Source of the DNA: Aquibium microcysteis
GTDB taxonomy: Bacteria; Pseudomonadota; Alphaproteobacteria; Rhizobiales; Rhizobiaceae
Length of the DNA stretch: 64,000 nucleotides
Direction: 5' to 3'
Assembly (NCBI RefSeq): GCF_014495845.1
Contig: NZ_CP061080.1
Span: 299,001-363,000 of the forward strand
Every line of letters begins with the position of its first letter. Position 1 is the stretch's first letter. A program made the position numbers and the translations under genes. The notes beneath the pieces were generated by a model. That model was not told the DNA's origin. It saw only the letters and a list, made by a program, of their open reading frames with translations, and did no database searches. This document shows, in pieces, positions 28,499 through 37,646 of the stretch.

Positions 28499-29938
28499 AT
28501 GAACAACAACGAATGGCCGATCCACGGCAGGATTACGGGACCCCTCGTCATGATCGGGTTCGGCTCGATCGGAAAAGGCATGCTGCACCTGCTGGAGCGC
28601 CATTTCGAGTTCGACCGCTCGCGCTTCGTCGTCATCGATCCGAACGACGCGGACCGGGCGCTCCTCGACGCGAATGGCATTCGCTTCGTCCATGCGGCTG
28701 TCACCCGCGACGGCTATCGTGACCTCCTGACGCCGCTGCTCACCGAAGGCGGCGGGCAGGGATTCTGCGTGAATGTGTCGGTCGATGTCTCGTCGCGCGC
28801 CGTGATGGAGCTCTGTCGCGAGGTCGGGGCGCTCTACATCGATACCGTCGCCGAGCCCTGGGCGGGCTTCTACCTTGACGAAAGCGCCGGGCCGGAAGCA
28901 CGCACAAACTATGCCCTGCGCGAGATCATCCTCGAGGCGCAGGCGGAAAACCCCGGTGGCCCGACAGCCGTTAACTGCTGCGGCGCAAATCCGGGCCTGG
29001 TCTCATGGCTGGTCAAGCAGGCGCTGCTGAACCTCGCGACGGACACGGGCATAGAAGCTCCGGAGCCGAAGACGCGGGATGAGTGGGCCGCGCTTATGCA
29101 GCGTGTGGGCGTCAAGGGCATCCATATCGCCGAGCGCGACACCCAGCGTTCCCTTTCCCCGAAGCCGATCGGAACATTCGTCAACACCTGGTCCGTAGAA
29201 GGATTCGTCGCCGAAGGCCTGCAGCCGGCCGAACTCGGCTGGGGCACGCACGAGACATGGATGCCGGAGAACGGCCGCAGGCATGAGAAGGGCGCGCGGT
29301 CCGCGATCTACCTTTTGCAGCCCGGCGCCGACACGCGCGTCCGTTCCTGGACCCCGACCGCCGGCGCCCAGCACGCTTTTCTCGTCACCCACAACGAGGC
29401 GATCACGCTGTCGGACTATTTCACGGTGCGCGACAAGCACGGAACGGCTGCCTATCGCCCGACCTGCCACTACGCCTACCATCCGTGCGACGACGCGGTG
29501 CTCTCCCTGCATGAGATGTTCGGCAAGGCCGGAACGCCGCAGAAGACCTTCCACATCCTCGGCGAGGACGAGATCGCCGATGGCGTCGACGAACTTGGCG
29601 TGCTGCTCTACGGCCACGGCAAGAACGCCTACTGGTATGGCTCGACGCTTTCCATTGAAGAGGCGCGCGCGCTCGTTCCTCACCACAATGCGACGGGGCT
29701 TCAGGTGACTTCCGCGATACTCGCCGGAATGGTGTGGGCGCTCGAAAACCCGTCGGAGGGCATCGTCGAGGTCGAGGAGCTGGACTTCCGTCGCTGCCTG
29801 GAGATCCAGACGCCCTACCTCGGGAAAGTCTCGGGGACGTACACCGACTGGACGCCGCTCGAAGGTCGGCCCGGATTCTTCCCGGAAAACATCGACACAG
29901 CGGATCCGTGGCAGTTCCGCAACGTGCTCGTCGGCTAA
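28499..29938 (+). CDS. hss: homospermidine synthase
   Basis: HSS makes sym-homospermidine from putrescine (two molecules) using NAD. ATG 28499 (MNNNEWPIHGRI) gives 479 aa; the ribosome site is weak. The Rossmann motif VMIGFGSIGKGMLHLLERHF, the segment VAEPWAGFYLD and NCCGANPGLVSWLVKQAL are characteristic. Family and length are normal for alphaproteobacteria. It lies 7 kb from the spermidine operon, giving the organism two triamine routes. Confidence 0.95.
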   Translation: MNNNEWPIHGRITGPLVMIGFGSIGKGMLHLLERHFEFDRSRFVVIDPNDADRALLDANGIRFVHAAVTRDGYRDLLTPLLTEGGGQGFCVNVSVDVSSRAVMELCREVGALYIDTVAEPWAGFYLDESAGPEARTNYALREIILEAQAENPGGPTAVNCCGANPGLVSWLVKQALLNLATDTGIEAPEPKTRDEWAALMQRVGVKGIHIAERDTQRSLSPKPIGTFVNTWSVEGFVAEGLQPAELGWGTHETWMPENGRRHEKGARSAIYLLQPGADTRVRSWTPTAGAQHAFLVTHNEAITLSDYFTVRDKHGTAAYRPTCHYAYHPCDDAVLSLHEMFGKAGTPQKTFHILGEDEIADGVDELGVLLYGHGKNAYWYGSTLSIEEARALVPHHNATGLQVTSAILAGMVWALENPSEGIVEVEELDFRRCLEIQTPYLGKVSGTYTDWTPLEGRPGFFPENIDTADPWQFRNVLVG

Positions 29939-30018
29939 CCCGAACTGTGCATCCCGGCCGCTGTTGTCAGAGGGCCGGAGCTGGGTCACTGGCGGCCCGG
30001 CGTAACGACTCAGGCGAG

Positions 30019-30558
30019 ATGAGATTGGACAACCCCATCTTCACGGTCGGGCATTCGAACCGAACCATCGACGAATTCATCGACTTGCTGCGCGTCCCCC
30101 GCATCGACCTGATCGTGGATGTCCGAAGGCTGCCTGGGTCCCGCACGCATCCTCAGTTCGACAGCGAACGTCTTGCGCAGTCATTGGTCGGAGCCCAGAT
30201 CGGATACGAGCTCGTCGTTCCGCTGGGCGGAAGACGCGGGAAGGTCGATGTCATTCCCGCCGAAACGAACGGCGTGTGGCGCAATCGCATCTTTCACAAC
30301 TACGCGGATTACGCGCTCGCCGACGAGTTTACGGCTGGCCTTCATCAGCTCATCACCTTGGGAACGGAGCGCCGATGCGGCATCATGTGCTCAGAGGCTG
30401 TCTGGTGGCGATGCCATCGACGCATCATCGCGGACCATCTGCTGACGCATGGCATTGAGGTCCGCCACCTGATCGGCAAGGGCAGGATCGAGCCAGCCAC
30501 GCCGACTGACGGGGCCGTCATGCACGAAGATGGGTCGGCCACATATCCGGCGAGCTAG
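30019..30558 (+). CDS. DUF488 family protein
   Basis: This 179-aa protein starts at ATG 30019, 80 nt after hss. The DUF488 signature is complete: FTVGHSNRTIDEFIDLL, DVRRLPGSRTHPQF, and the cysteine/histidine-rich end IMCSEAVWWRCHRRIIADHL (given as fragments). The enzymatic role of the family is not established. It may be cotranscribed with hss. Confidence 0.88.
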   Translation: MRLDNPIFTVGHSNRTIDEFIDLLRVPRIDLIVDVRRLPGSRTHPQFDSERLAQSLVGAQIGYELVVPLGGRRGKVDVIPAETNGVWRNRIFHNYADYALADEFTAGLHQLITLGTERRCGIMCSEAVWWRCHRRIIADHLLTHGIEVRHLIGKGRIEPATPTDGAVMHEDGSATYPAS

Positions 30559-30737
30559 TTACGGGGATCGTTTGCCGACCTGCTGCCGAGTTCTAAGAGT
30601 CGGACTAGGCGATACAACGCCTTTCCAGCCGCTACCGCATCTATCGTAGCTCCGACTCCTTATCGGCGAGCATTTCGTGGGTCACAACGTCGCCTTAGCG
30701 TCTATGGCATGCGATCACCACTTGGCAGTTCGGGATC
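30559..30737. other. AT-richer intergenic region before the hypothetical gene
   Basis: The GC content drops here relative to the metabolic block, and no ORF was recognised. It may be the left flank of the mobile island. Confidence 0.25.
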
Positions 30738-31220
30738 ATGAGCCGATTAGCGACACCTACAAACATCTTTAACCGGATCGGAGTTACCGAATTCGCTATG
30801 ATCATCATACAAGAATTCTTCGCAGCTTCGATTGAAGCGACTGAACGGCCGACGCTCCCCGGACATTATGTGATCGAAGTGAACCACGGCCGTTGGACCG
30901 CTTCCCTGGCTATCCCTTCGACGGAAGGGTTCACCGCGCGTCTGTTATTCGTTCCGGATGAGGGCGAGAAAGAGCGCACCATGGTTCCTTGGGAACGAGT
31001 TGCTGCTGAAGCTGGTGATGTGGAGGCAGCGCAAAAAGCGCATGATGCAATGTTGCCGCTTCTAACCGCGTATCAAAGCTGGTTTGACAGAACTCGTATG
31101 CGCTGGGAAGTTTTGCGCCTCCAGCGAGAGCAGCAACGAATCCGGGCGAAAAGAGAAGGCCGACAGCCGCCGCCGCCGCTTCGGAAGAGGCCGCCGAAGA
31201 CCGGCAACGGTCCACTCTGA
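30738..31220 (+). CDS. hypothetical protein near the island boundary
   Basis: This 160-aa protein has a compact N-terminal part (HYVIEVNHGRWTASLAIPST) and an arginine-rich helix (residues 118-160: LRLQREQQRIRAKREGRQ) ending in proline-rich residues. The start is uncertain: ATG 30738 or ATG 30798 (MIIIQEFFAAS). Base composition is lower in GC than the neighbours, suggesting transfer. I do not recognise a family. Confidence 0.6.
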   Translation: MSRLATPTNIFNRIGVTEFAMIIIQEFFAASIEATERPTLPGHYVIEVNHGRWTASLAIPSTEGFTARLLFVPDEGEKERTMVPWERVAAEAGDVEAAQKAHDAMLPLLTAYQSWFDRTRMRWEVLRLQREQQRIRAKREGRQPPPPLRKRPPKTGNGPL

Positions 31221-31342
31221 ACCGCGTCTTCGCCATCAATCTCCAATATGGCAGGAGCCGGCGGGAGTGGCGGGAGGACGAAGAATCGCTGATAGATGTG
31301 CTGGTCCAACACGGCTGGAGCGATCTCTAACTGAAGGCTCTC

Positions 31343-31503
31343 TGGAGTGCGCCCCCTGCGGGCGGACAGGATCAGGCGGCGGTTTTGACAGAGTGCCGGG
31401 TGTATTGATCCTCGAACTGCTGCGGGCTCAGATATCCTAGCGCCGTGTGTAGCCGGCGCTCGTTGTAGACATCATCAATGAAGCGCGGAAGGTCCGCAGC
31501 GAT
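31343..31503 (-). mobile_element. IS3-family insertion sequence remnant
   Basis: The minus strand reads [20 protein letters not shown] followed by [16 protein letters not shown] and a stop at 31372-31374. This is the C-terminus of an IS3-family OrfB transposase. The terminal inverted repeat lies just beyond the stop, starting TGGAGTGCGCCCCCTGC at 31343. The transposase is cut off at 31503, where the frame meets a stop. Only one end of the element remains. Confidence 0.85.
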
Positions 31504-31687
31504 TCAGATCCGACGGCAATCACAACCTAATGCGCGTCGTGTGTCGCGCGAAGGCGAGCGATGGGGCGACACCGTCTACTGTTAGATCTCTGCCAGGCAT
31601 GCCGGCGAGTTCTCCGGACCTCTGGGTTGTCCTAGGAATAAGATCCTGCCATCTACCTGCAGTGTTCTGAGTTCCGGAGGCCGCATT
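31504..31687. other. intergenic region after the IS remnant
   Basis: No gene, repeat or clear control signal was recognised in these 184 nt. The junction at 31503 shows that DNA was lost or replaced here. Confidence 0.3.
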
Positions 31688-32008
31688 ATGGCACATCATC
31701 ATCGTTCCGTTCCGTGTCCCGCGCAGGGCGTGGGGAATACTTTCTTGGCTCTCGGGATGGCTGGTGTCGCTGTAGCCGCATCCGCCCATCAAGCAGGCGT
31801 GCAGGCGGTCCGCGAGCGCCGTGAGGCGCAGGTCTCGAGCCTCTGGCACGCCAGGCTGATCCGCGCCCGTTCCTCGGCTGCCGAGGCGCTGGCGGTTGCG
31901 CGGTCGGCGGTCCACCGGGTACACGATCTCGAAGAGGAAGTGGCCGCATTGCGCAAGGCCGTCGCCAGCCGCGACACGCTCATCAGGAGCCTGTCCGGAC
32001 ATGCGTGA
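31688..32008 (+). CDS. hypothetical membrane-anchored coiled-coil protein
   Basis: This 106-aa protein has a hydrophobic alanine-rich helix (residues 16-35) and a following helix with heptad character (RVHDLEEEVAALRKAVASRD). Its stop overlaps the next gene by 8 nt. Proteins of this type are common in phage and plasmid islands. No family assigned. Confidence 0.55.
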   Translation: MAHHHRSVPCPAQGVGNTFLALGMAGVAVAASAHQAGVQAVRERREAQVSSLWHARLIRARSSAAEALAVARSAVHRVHDLEEEVAALRKAVASRDTLIRSLSGHA

Positions 32009-32231
32009 CGAAGACGTGGCCGCAGCATTCCTCGTAGCTGGAGACATGGACCACGAGATGCTCGAGATTGTCGACGCAATAGCGAAGCAGCGCCGCGAGG
32101 CAGCCCGCCGGAGGGCCATGCGCGAGGCATGGAAGCGCTACCGTGACGGCCGCCTAGCGGAACAGCTCTGCGGCTACTTCCCGGACGGGATCGACCCGTC
32201 GACCGGGCAGCCAGTGGAAAAGAAGGAGTGA
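32001..32231 (+). CDS. hypothetical 76-aa protein
   Basis: It starts at ATG 32001 inside the previous gene. The protein is rich in arginine and glutamate (IAKQRREAARRRAMREAWKRY) and ends GYFPDGIDPSTGQPVEKKE. It is probably cotranslated with the upstream coiled-coil protein. Function unknown. Confidence 0.55.
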   Translation: MRDEDVAAAFLVAGDMDHEMLEIVDAIAKQRREAARRRAMREAWKRYRDGRLAEQLCGYFPDGIDPSTGQPVEKKE

Positions 32232-32305
32232 AGGCTCGCCGCCTCGTGTGACCGGCTTCCGCGTCGTAAACTGCGCGGTCTCATAACGAGCTGTGGGGTG
32301 ATTCG

Positions 32306-33235
32306 ATGTACCTCCTCTACTGCGACGAAAGCAACATCGACGAAAATGCCGGGGACTTCCTGGTCTACGCCGCGGTGATGATCTCTTCAGATGCCGCGCC
32401 GAGCCTTTCAGCGGCAATCGAGAAGATCAGGGACGACGCTGGCATCCCGCGTGACTTTCGGCTGAAGTTCAATCCGCGCCCCGACAACCTGACGCACGAG
32501 CAGTTCCGGAACCTGAAGCAGGCGATCATTCAGGCTGCCGTGGCGCATAACGTAGGGCTTCTATCCTATCTGATCCTGCACAATATCTGCAGCAGCATGG
32601 ACGAGGCGCGCCGGAACGGTATCAACACGGTCTGCTTCCACTTCGACTGCTGCCTCGTGCGCATGAAGTCGCAGGGGCTGGTGCTGCTGGACCGCTTCAA
32701 CGACCAGAATAACCTCATTGACGGGCACCTGACCGAAAAGTTCTCGGTCGGCCTCAAGGACATGCCCTATTCGAAAGAGTACAGGCTGAAGCATATCCTC
32801 GGCCCGCACTACACCGCGGTCGGGCAGTCGCGCTTCACTTCCCTGATCGACATCGTCGTCAGCTCCATGCGCTACGCCATGAACGTCCACACCCGAGGCA
32901 ACGATGCCCAGCGCGAAAGCGCACTTGCTCTTCTCGCGCTCCTCTCGCCGCTGTTCGTGCGGAACAACGGCAAGGATGAGGTCTCCGAGTTCGGCCTTCT
33001 GTTCTCGCCGAAGGTGATCAAGTCCGCCCGCTACCGGGATACATACCAAGGCCTCAAGGACTTCCTCGCCGAAGCCGGATCGCCGTCGCCCAAGAGATCA
33101 CGGGGGAGCGCACCTACTGACCGGCCGGCCACCGTCAGGCGAACAATTCGTTGGTCCCATGCATCGGCGGCCCGAACCCTCACCCTATCGCAACGGGGAA
33201 GAGCGGCGATGGGGAGAAGACACCGGGCGACATAG
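32306..33235 (+). CDS. DUF3800 domain protein
   Basis: This 309-aa protein begins MYLLYCDESNIDENAG, the DUF3800 start with a conserved aspartate. The central SRFTSLIDIVVSSMRYAMN is also typical. DUF3800 proteins are often found in mobile islands and beside defence genes, and may be nucleases of the RNase H-like fold. The last 60 residues (after FLAEAGSPSPKR) are arginine-rich and overlap the start of the AbiEii remnant in another frame, so the original stop was probably lost. Confidence 0.82.
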   Translation: MYLLYCDESNIDENAGDFLVYAAVMISSDAAPSLSAAIEKIRDDAGIPRDFRLKFNPRPDNLTHEQFRNLKQAIIQAAVAHNVGLLSYLILHNICSSMDEARRNGINTVCFHFDCCLVRMKSQGLVLLDRFNDQNNLIDGHLTEKFSVGLKDMPYSKEYRLKHILGPHYTAVGQSRFTSLIDIVVSSMRYAMNVHTRGNDAQRESALALLALLSPLFVRNNGKDEVSEFGLLFSPKVIKSARYRDTYQGLKDFLAEAGSPSPKRSRGSAPTDRPATVRRTIRWSHASAARTLTLSQRGRAAMGRRHRAT

Positions 33236-34060
33236 TCGCCGAGCGCATCAAGCAGCGCGCGAAGCTGCTGAGCATCCACAACGACCATCTTCTTGAGTGC
33301 TACGTGCTTGAGCGGGCCGTCTACAGACTCAACGAGGCGTTCGGCGCATCGATGATGCTCGAGGGATCGCTGGTGGCCTTCGTCGCCGATCCCGCGCATG
33401 CCCTGTAAGCTCCGGACACGGACACGCATCTGAGGGACCGGTCGAGGACCTGGACCTCGTCATCCCCGATCTGCTGACCCGGACCTACTACGATTCCATG
33501 TCGCCGACCGGGCTGCTGGAGGACCACGTCCGGTTCGCCGCCTTCCGCGCCTACGCGTCGTCCCACTCGGGCGGTGGGGTAAAATCAAGCTGCAGGCGAT
33601 GCTGGGCGCGACGCGGATCAACACGTCAATCGACATCGGCTTCGGCCACGGGACCGTCGAGAACTACTAAGTCCGGACGGTGCCGGCATCTTCAAAGGGC
33701 TGCCAGAGGCCAACGGGCTTGTCGACAAGATCAGAGCCGCGCTCGAATTCGGTGCCGACAACACGCGGGTCATGGACCTGTTCGAAATTGAGGCTGCGGT
33801 CCATGCCGGCCGCTTCGATGCGGAGGCCGTGCGCCGCGCGCGGGGTGGAGATCGATGAGACCCCGAACTGCTTCACGGCTTCATATACCGTTCGACATCA
33901 AGCTACCTGGGAGACTTGGGCGGCGAAGTCCGGGCTCAAGGAGAACCGGACCCGCGCCGAGGTAGCTGCCGCGATCAGGCAGCCCGTCGAGCAGGCCTAT
34001 AGGCAGGCGCTTCGTCCTGCTCGTTGGGAGCAGAGCCGTCCTTTGCAGCGGTTGGTCGCC
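33190..34060 (+). pseudogene. broken AbiEii/AbiGii-type nucleotidyltransferase toxin gene
   Basis: Pieces of the family appear in order but in different frames: LECYVLERAVYRLNEAF (33289-33339), EDLDLVIPDLL after a frame change (33448), IKLQAMLGATRINTSIDIG after another (33588), NTRVMDLFEIEAAV and a C-terminal WETWAAKSGLKENRT. A stop follows GTVENY at 33668. At least three frame breaks make it non-functional. No AbiEi antitoxin gene was recognised beside it. The coordinates are approximate. Confidence 0.72.
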
Positions 34061-34502
34061 TGAGCCAATCCCGATCCGGGAGCGGCACCCCGACGACACC
34101 CTTGCATCCCTCGGCCCACCTACCGCAGGCTTCCGGACCCGCAAGCGCGAGGCGCGCAAGCTGGCTCGGGTGCATGGTCAGCAATGCCACAGCGACGTGC
34201 TCCTCGAGTTTCGACGCGTCGAAACTGTCGCGCGTCGCGCGGTGGCCCGTGGCGTAGGCGTGGACGATGTGCCCGGCGCTCGCCTTCGGGAACTCCGGAA
34301 CGACGGAGGGAGCGGCCGCGAGTTGCTGGCGCAGTTCGGTGGCCTGCCTGTCGATCACGTCCTCAGCGATGGCCGGCGGCGGCATCGGAGTCCCGGGCGA
34401 GCCGAGGCCGATCATGCGCGCGATGTCGGCGAGCACGTCGAACGGCAGCTTTACCCCGGCCAGCAAAGCCCCGGCGATGCCCGCGAGTATTCGTCTGATC
34501 AT
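33975..34502 (-). CDS. hypothetical membrane-anchored island protein
   Basis: ATG 34502 (MIRRILAGIAGALLAGVKLP) gives 175 aa with an N-terminal amphipathic or hydrophobic helix, followed by a soluble region of about 120 residues (TRDSFDASKLEEHVAVALLT). It overlaps the AbiEii remnant at its 3' end. The pattern is common in phage and plasmid islands; no function is known. Confidence 0.6.
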   Translation of the reverse strand: MIRRILAGIAGALLAGVKLPFDVLADIARMIGLGSPGTPMPPPAIAEDVIDRQATELRQQLAAAPSVVPEFPKASAGHIVHAYATGHRATRDSFDASKLEEHVAVALLTMHPSQLARLALAGPEACGRWAEGCKGVVGVPLPDRDWLRRPTAAKDGSAPNEQDEAPAYRPARRAA

Positions 34503-34744
34503 GGTGTCCTTCTCCACATTTCGGAAGACATGGTCCAGCCGGCGGCGGCATTGGACAACGGACTTGAAATTAACGTTAAGACTTTTCCAGCGTCTCAAGC
34601 GATAATAACCCGGTCCGTCCCAGAAATAGGGTAAACGACTGATCCGGCTCTGAAAAACCTGAACGAAAGGTGTTGCAAAAATCCGCTGACAGACTCACCC
34701 TTTTCTCATGCCCGGCCACGAGGAGCCGGAGAGAAGGGGGATCG
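34503..34744. other. divergent intergenic region
   Basis: This 242-nt gap lies between a minus-strand and a plus-strand gene. It contains the short palindrome TTAACGTTAA at about 34570 and AT-rich stretches near 34615. It is a probable divergent promoter region with an unknown regulator. Confidence 0.35.
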
Positions 34745-35014
34745 ATGAGTTCCAGGTACCTACCTGCAGACGGCAAAGAGAGGCGCGCCGCTTGGCGCAA
34801 GGCACGGGCGGTGTGCAGCCTGACGGACGCGAAAATCGCAGACCTGATGGAGAGATCGGAAGCGCTGATCCGGCATTACAGGTGCGCGTCGGGTACGTGC
34901 CCGCCGTGGAAGGCGATCAGCATCCTCGATGAGTACAACCTGCAGGTCGCGATGAAGACGATCGCCGACAGGTTCGGCGAGGAGGCGGTTGTTCGCGTGA
35001 AGGAGGCCGCATGA
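34745..35014 (+). CDS. small helix-turn-helix protein upstream of the methyltransferase
   Basis: This 89-aa protein starts at ATG 34745 (MSSRYLPADGKERRAAW). The segment LTDAKIADLMERSEALIRHY resembles a helix-turn-helix. It ends overlapping the cytosine methyltransferase start by 4 nt (ATGA). It may regulate or pair with that gene. The fold is inferred. Confidence 0.6.
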   Translation: MSSRYLPADGKERRAAWRKARAVCSLTDAKIADLMERSEALIRHYRCASGTCPPWKAISILDEYNLQVAMKTIADRFGEEAVVRVKEAA

Positions 35015-36345
35015 CCTTGCGCGTCTTCTCCACATTCTCCGGGATCTCCGCGGCCTCGGTGGCGTGGAAGCCCTTCGGCTTCGACTTCGTCGGCTACTGC
35101 GAGCCGGAGCCGCTGCCCTGCCACGTGCTGAACGCCCGGTGCGATGCGACGGCTCCCGTGTACCTGCCGGAAGGCTACCGGGCGGCGAACTACAAGCACA
35201 TCAAGGGCGGCTCTGTCCCTAACTGGGGCGACGTGACCCAGATCACCGACAAGGACCTGCTCTCGATGGGTCAGGTCGACGTGCTGGAGGGTGGCAGCCC
35301 GTGCCAGGATTTCAGCATCGCCGGGCTTCGCAAGGGGCTCAACGGCGACCGCGGGAACCTGACGCTGGCATTCGTACAGCTCGCGTTGCGCATGAAGAAA
35401 CTGAACGGACTGCGGTTCGTCGTTTGGGAGAATGTCTACCATGTCCTCACTGACAGAACGAACGCCTTCGGCAAATTCCTGGCAGCGCTTGTCGGAGGAC
35501 CCGAGTGTGGTCTGGTCTCTTCAGGGGACGGCTGGCGAGGAGGGTGGACAGGTGCAGGTCATGTTATTGGACCTGCAGGACAAGCAGCGTGGCGCGTACT
35601 GGACGCGCAGGGTTGGGGAGTTCCACAGCGCCGCCGTCGCATCTTCGCTGTCTGCCGTTTTGGAGACGAGCCCGTCTGTCCAGGCGAGGTACTCTTTGAG
35701 CCGGACCGCCAAGGATGGGGTGCTGCGGCGGGCGGAGAACCGAAACAAGAAGCTCCCGGCGCTTCTGGAGGAAGCGCTCAGGGAGTAGCTCCGATCGCGT
35801 TCTGCGACGATTACGATCCGAAGGCATCTTTCAATCTTGCGTACACTCTGCTGGCCGGGTCGCCCACCGGAGGTGGCCATAAGCAGTGCGTCGCGTACTA
35901 CGACAGGCAGAAAAGCGACCAGTACGGCGAGGCCGGCATCGCCTCGACCTTGCGGGCGTGCGGAAGCGCCGCATACGAAACTGACCTCGTGGTTTATCCG
36001 GCGGTGACCGGCACCCTGTGTGCGTCCGGTGCCGGCCTTGCGCGGGCAGCCGGCCAGGGCAACGAGACGGATCTCTGCATCGTCCTGAGGTCTGCGGCAA
36101 ACTCGAACCGAAAATGGATCGTCCGCCGGCTCACGCCTCTGGAATGCGAGAGATTACAAGGGTTCCCCGACGGCTGGAGCGATGTGCCGTACAAGGGCAA
36201 GGAATCCCCTGAGGACGGCCCCCGCTACAAGGCGCTTGGGAACAGCATGGCGGTGCCCTGCATGGCCTACATCGGCCGAGAGTTGCAGCAGCGGGTGACG
36301 CAGGCGCAATGGGATTGGGAAGAGAGCTGGAGGGAAGCAGCGTGA
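35011..36345 (+). CDS. dcm: C5-cytosine DNA methyltransferase, phage type
   Basis: The 444-aa protein has motif I LRVFSTFSGISAASVAW, the catalytic motif IV GGSPCQDFS (Cys about residue 95), motif VI VWENVYHVL, motif VIII VPQRRRRIF, the C-terminal TPLECERLQGFPDGW and YKALGNSMAVP. All catalytic motifs are intact. The target-recognition region between motifs VIII and IX is long (about 160 residues). No cognate restriction enzyme is adjacent. It is coupled at both ends to regulators. Confidence 0.9.
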   Translation: MTLRVFSTFSGISAASVAWKPFGFDFVGYCEPEPLPCHVLNARCDATAPVYLPEGYRAANYKHIKGGSVPNWGDVTQITDKDLLSMGQVDVLEGGSPCQDFSIAGLRKGLNGDRGNLTLAFVQLALRMKKLNGLRFVVWENVYHVLTDRTNAFGKFLAALVGGPECGLVSSGDGWRGGWTGAGHVIGPAGQAAWRVLDAQGWGVPQRRRRIFAVCRFGDEPVCPGEVLFEPDRQGWGAAAGGEPKQEAPGASGGSAQGVAPIAFCDDYDPKASFNLAYTLLAGSPTGGGHKQCVAYYDRQKSDQYGEAGIASTLRACGSAAYETDLVVYPAVTGTLCASGAGLARAAGQGNETDLCIVLRSAANSNRKWIVRRLTPLECERLQGFPDGWSDVPYKGKESPEDGPRYKALGNSMAVPCMAYIGRELQQRVTQAQWDWEESWREAA

Positions 36346-36986
36346 TGGAAACCACAACGCTCAGAAACGTCGCCCTTGCGCCCACCCCTTGGACCAAGGG
36401 GCAAGGTGCCTTTTCACTGGCGATGCGCCAGTGCGCCGACTACCGGGTGCACAGGGAGGCTGTCATCAAGTCAGGAGCAAAGCGGAGCCCGGCACTCCCC
36501 ATGTCGCTGCTCACGGCGGCGCGCGCGAGCGGCATGCGGCCCGACCAAATTGCGCATGCTACCGGGGTGGGTCCGCAGACTGTGCGGCTCGCGCTCCAGC
36601 GCAACGGACTCGACGGCCCCGTGCCGGCACAGGCGCGGCTTGCTTCGGACACGCCGGCGCTTCCCATCGCGATCACGGCAGCGCCCCGGACGATCCAGCC
36701 ACGTCGGCGCGACCAGGTCCGCTCCAACGTACCTGCGGAGGAGCGCCAGCGTCTGCGGGACGAGTACTACGCCGTGTCTGAGAAGCTTCGCGCGTACGGC
36801 ATGTCTTTCACGCAGATCGCCGCGCTGTCAGGCCGCGCCGTTCAGTCGGTCCACCAATGGCGGGTGCGCAAGCCCGGGCCGTATCCGGCGCCGACGCAGG
36901 AGATCGTCGACGATCTGTGGGTGGCTGCCCGGGAGCACGAGGAGGTGCTCGCCAAAGTAGAGTCTCTACTGGAAAAGCTTAGATAG
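36345..36986 (+). CDS. protein with two helix-turn-helix-like segments
   Basis: This 213-aa protein starts inside the methyltransferase stop (36343-36347). Residues 45-80 (RASGMRPDQIAHATGVGPQT) and 140-165 (YGMSFTQIAALSGRAVQSVH) each look like DNA-binding helix-turn-helix units joined by a flexible proline-rich linker. It may be a regulator of the methyltransferase gene. Family not recognised. Confidence 0.6.
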   Translation: METTTLRNVALAPTPWTKGQGAFSLAMRQCADYRVHREAVIKSGAKRSPALPMSLLTAARASGMRPDQIAHATGVGPQTVRLALQRNGLDGPVPAQARLASDTPALPIAITAAPRTIQPRRRDQVRSNVPAEERQRLRDEYYAVSEKLRAYGMSFTQIAALSGRAVQSVHQWRVRKPGPYPAPTQEIVDDLWVAAREHEEVLAKVESLLEKLR

Positions 36987-37646
36987 ACCCCATGGCCCAG
37001 GAGATCGCGAAAGAAGTCCGCGCGCGAATGATGTCAGCTGTCCGCGGCAAGGACACGAAACCCGAACTTGCCGTGAGGCGGGGCCTTCATGCCCTCGGCT
37101 TCCGATACTCCCTGGCCGCATGACCAGACGGTAGTGCAGGCCAGTCGGTTTGCCCCGCAGGTGGTACTTCTCGAGGCGGCCGAGATGGTCTTCCCATTCT
37201 TCGTCTTTCTTGGCGACGAGTTCGGGATAGGTCAGCTGCAGGCGGACGTATTCGAGGTAGCTGGCGAACGTGCTCCGTGTGAGACCCTTCACGTTCTCGA
37301 ACATGAAGGCCTTCGGCCGTAGCTCGCGGACGGCGCGAACGGCTTCCGGAAACATGTCTCGAGCGTCGTCCTTGCCGCGATGCTTGCCGCCGAGGCTGAA
37401 GGGTTGGCAAGGCGGGCCGCCTGAGACGAGATCCACGCCATCGGAAATCTGGGAGTAGTCGAAATCCCGCACGTCGCCGTGCGTCAGGGGCCAGTGAGCG
37501 ACGTGCTCGAGGTCTCGGGTCGCGTTCTCACGGATCGTATCGGCGCACCAGCGGTCCCACTCGACCACCGCCTCGGGCTTGAATCCAGCCCGTGACGCGC
37601 CAATTCCCAGCCCGCCGGCCCCAGCGAACAACTCCACAGAACGCAT
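36966..37646 (-). pseudogene. C-terminally truncated C5-cytosine methyltransferase
   Basis: ATG 37646 starts MRSVELFAGAGGLGIGAS (motif I). Motif IV GGPPCQPFS and motif VI MFENVKG are present. At about 37112, after GLHYRLVMRP, the family sequence ends and the remainder is antisense to vsr. The target-recognition domain and motifs VIII-X are missing, so it should not methylate DNA. It converges with the vsr fragment; one deletion appears to have removed the ends of both genes. Confidence 0.78.
36992..37123 (+). pseudogene. vsr: truncated very-short-patch repair endonuclease (vsr) 5' fragment
   Basis: The plus strand encodes MAQEIAKEVRARMMSAVRG then KDTKPELAVRRGLHALGF, the N-terminus of Vsr, and stops at 37123 after about 43 residues of the usual 140. 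The catalytic core is absent. The break lies exactly where the opposite-strand methyltransferase gene is also cut. Confidence 0.75.

Noticed and set aside
31340..31700. Left attachment site matching the tRNA-Val 3' end
   Set aside because: I looked for a copy of the tRNA 3' sequence at the left margin and did not find one; the true left end may be elsewhere.
33151..33408. Independent 85-aa gene after DUF3800
   Set aside because: Its sequence fits the N-terminal part of the broken AbiEii-type gene, so it was merged into that pseudogene.
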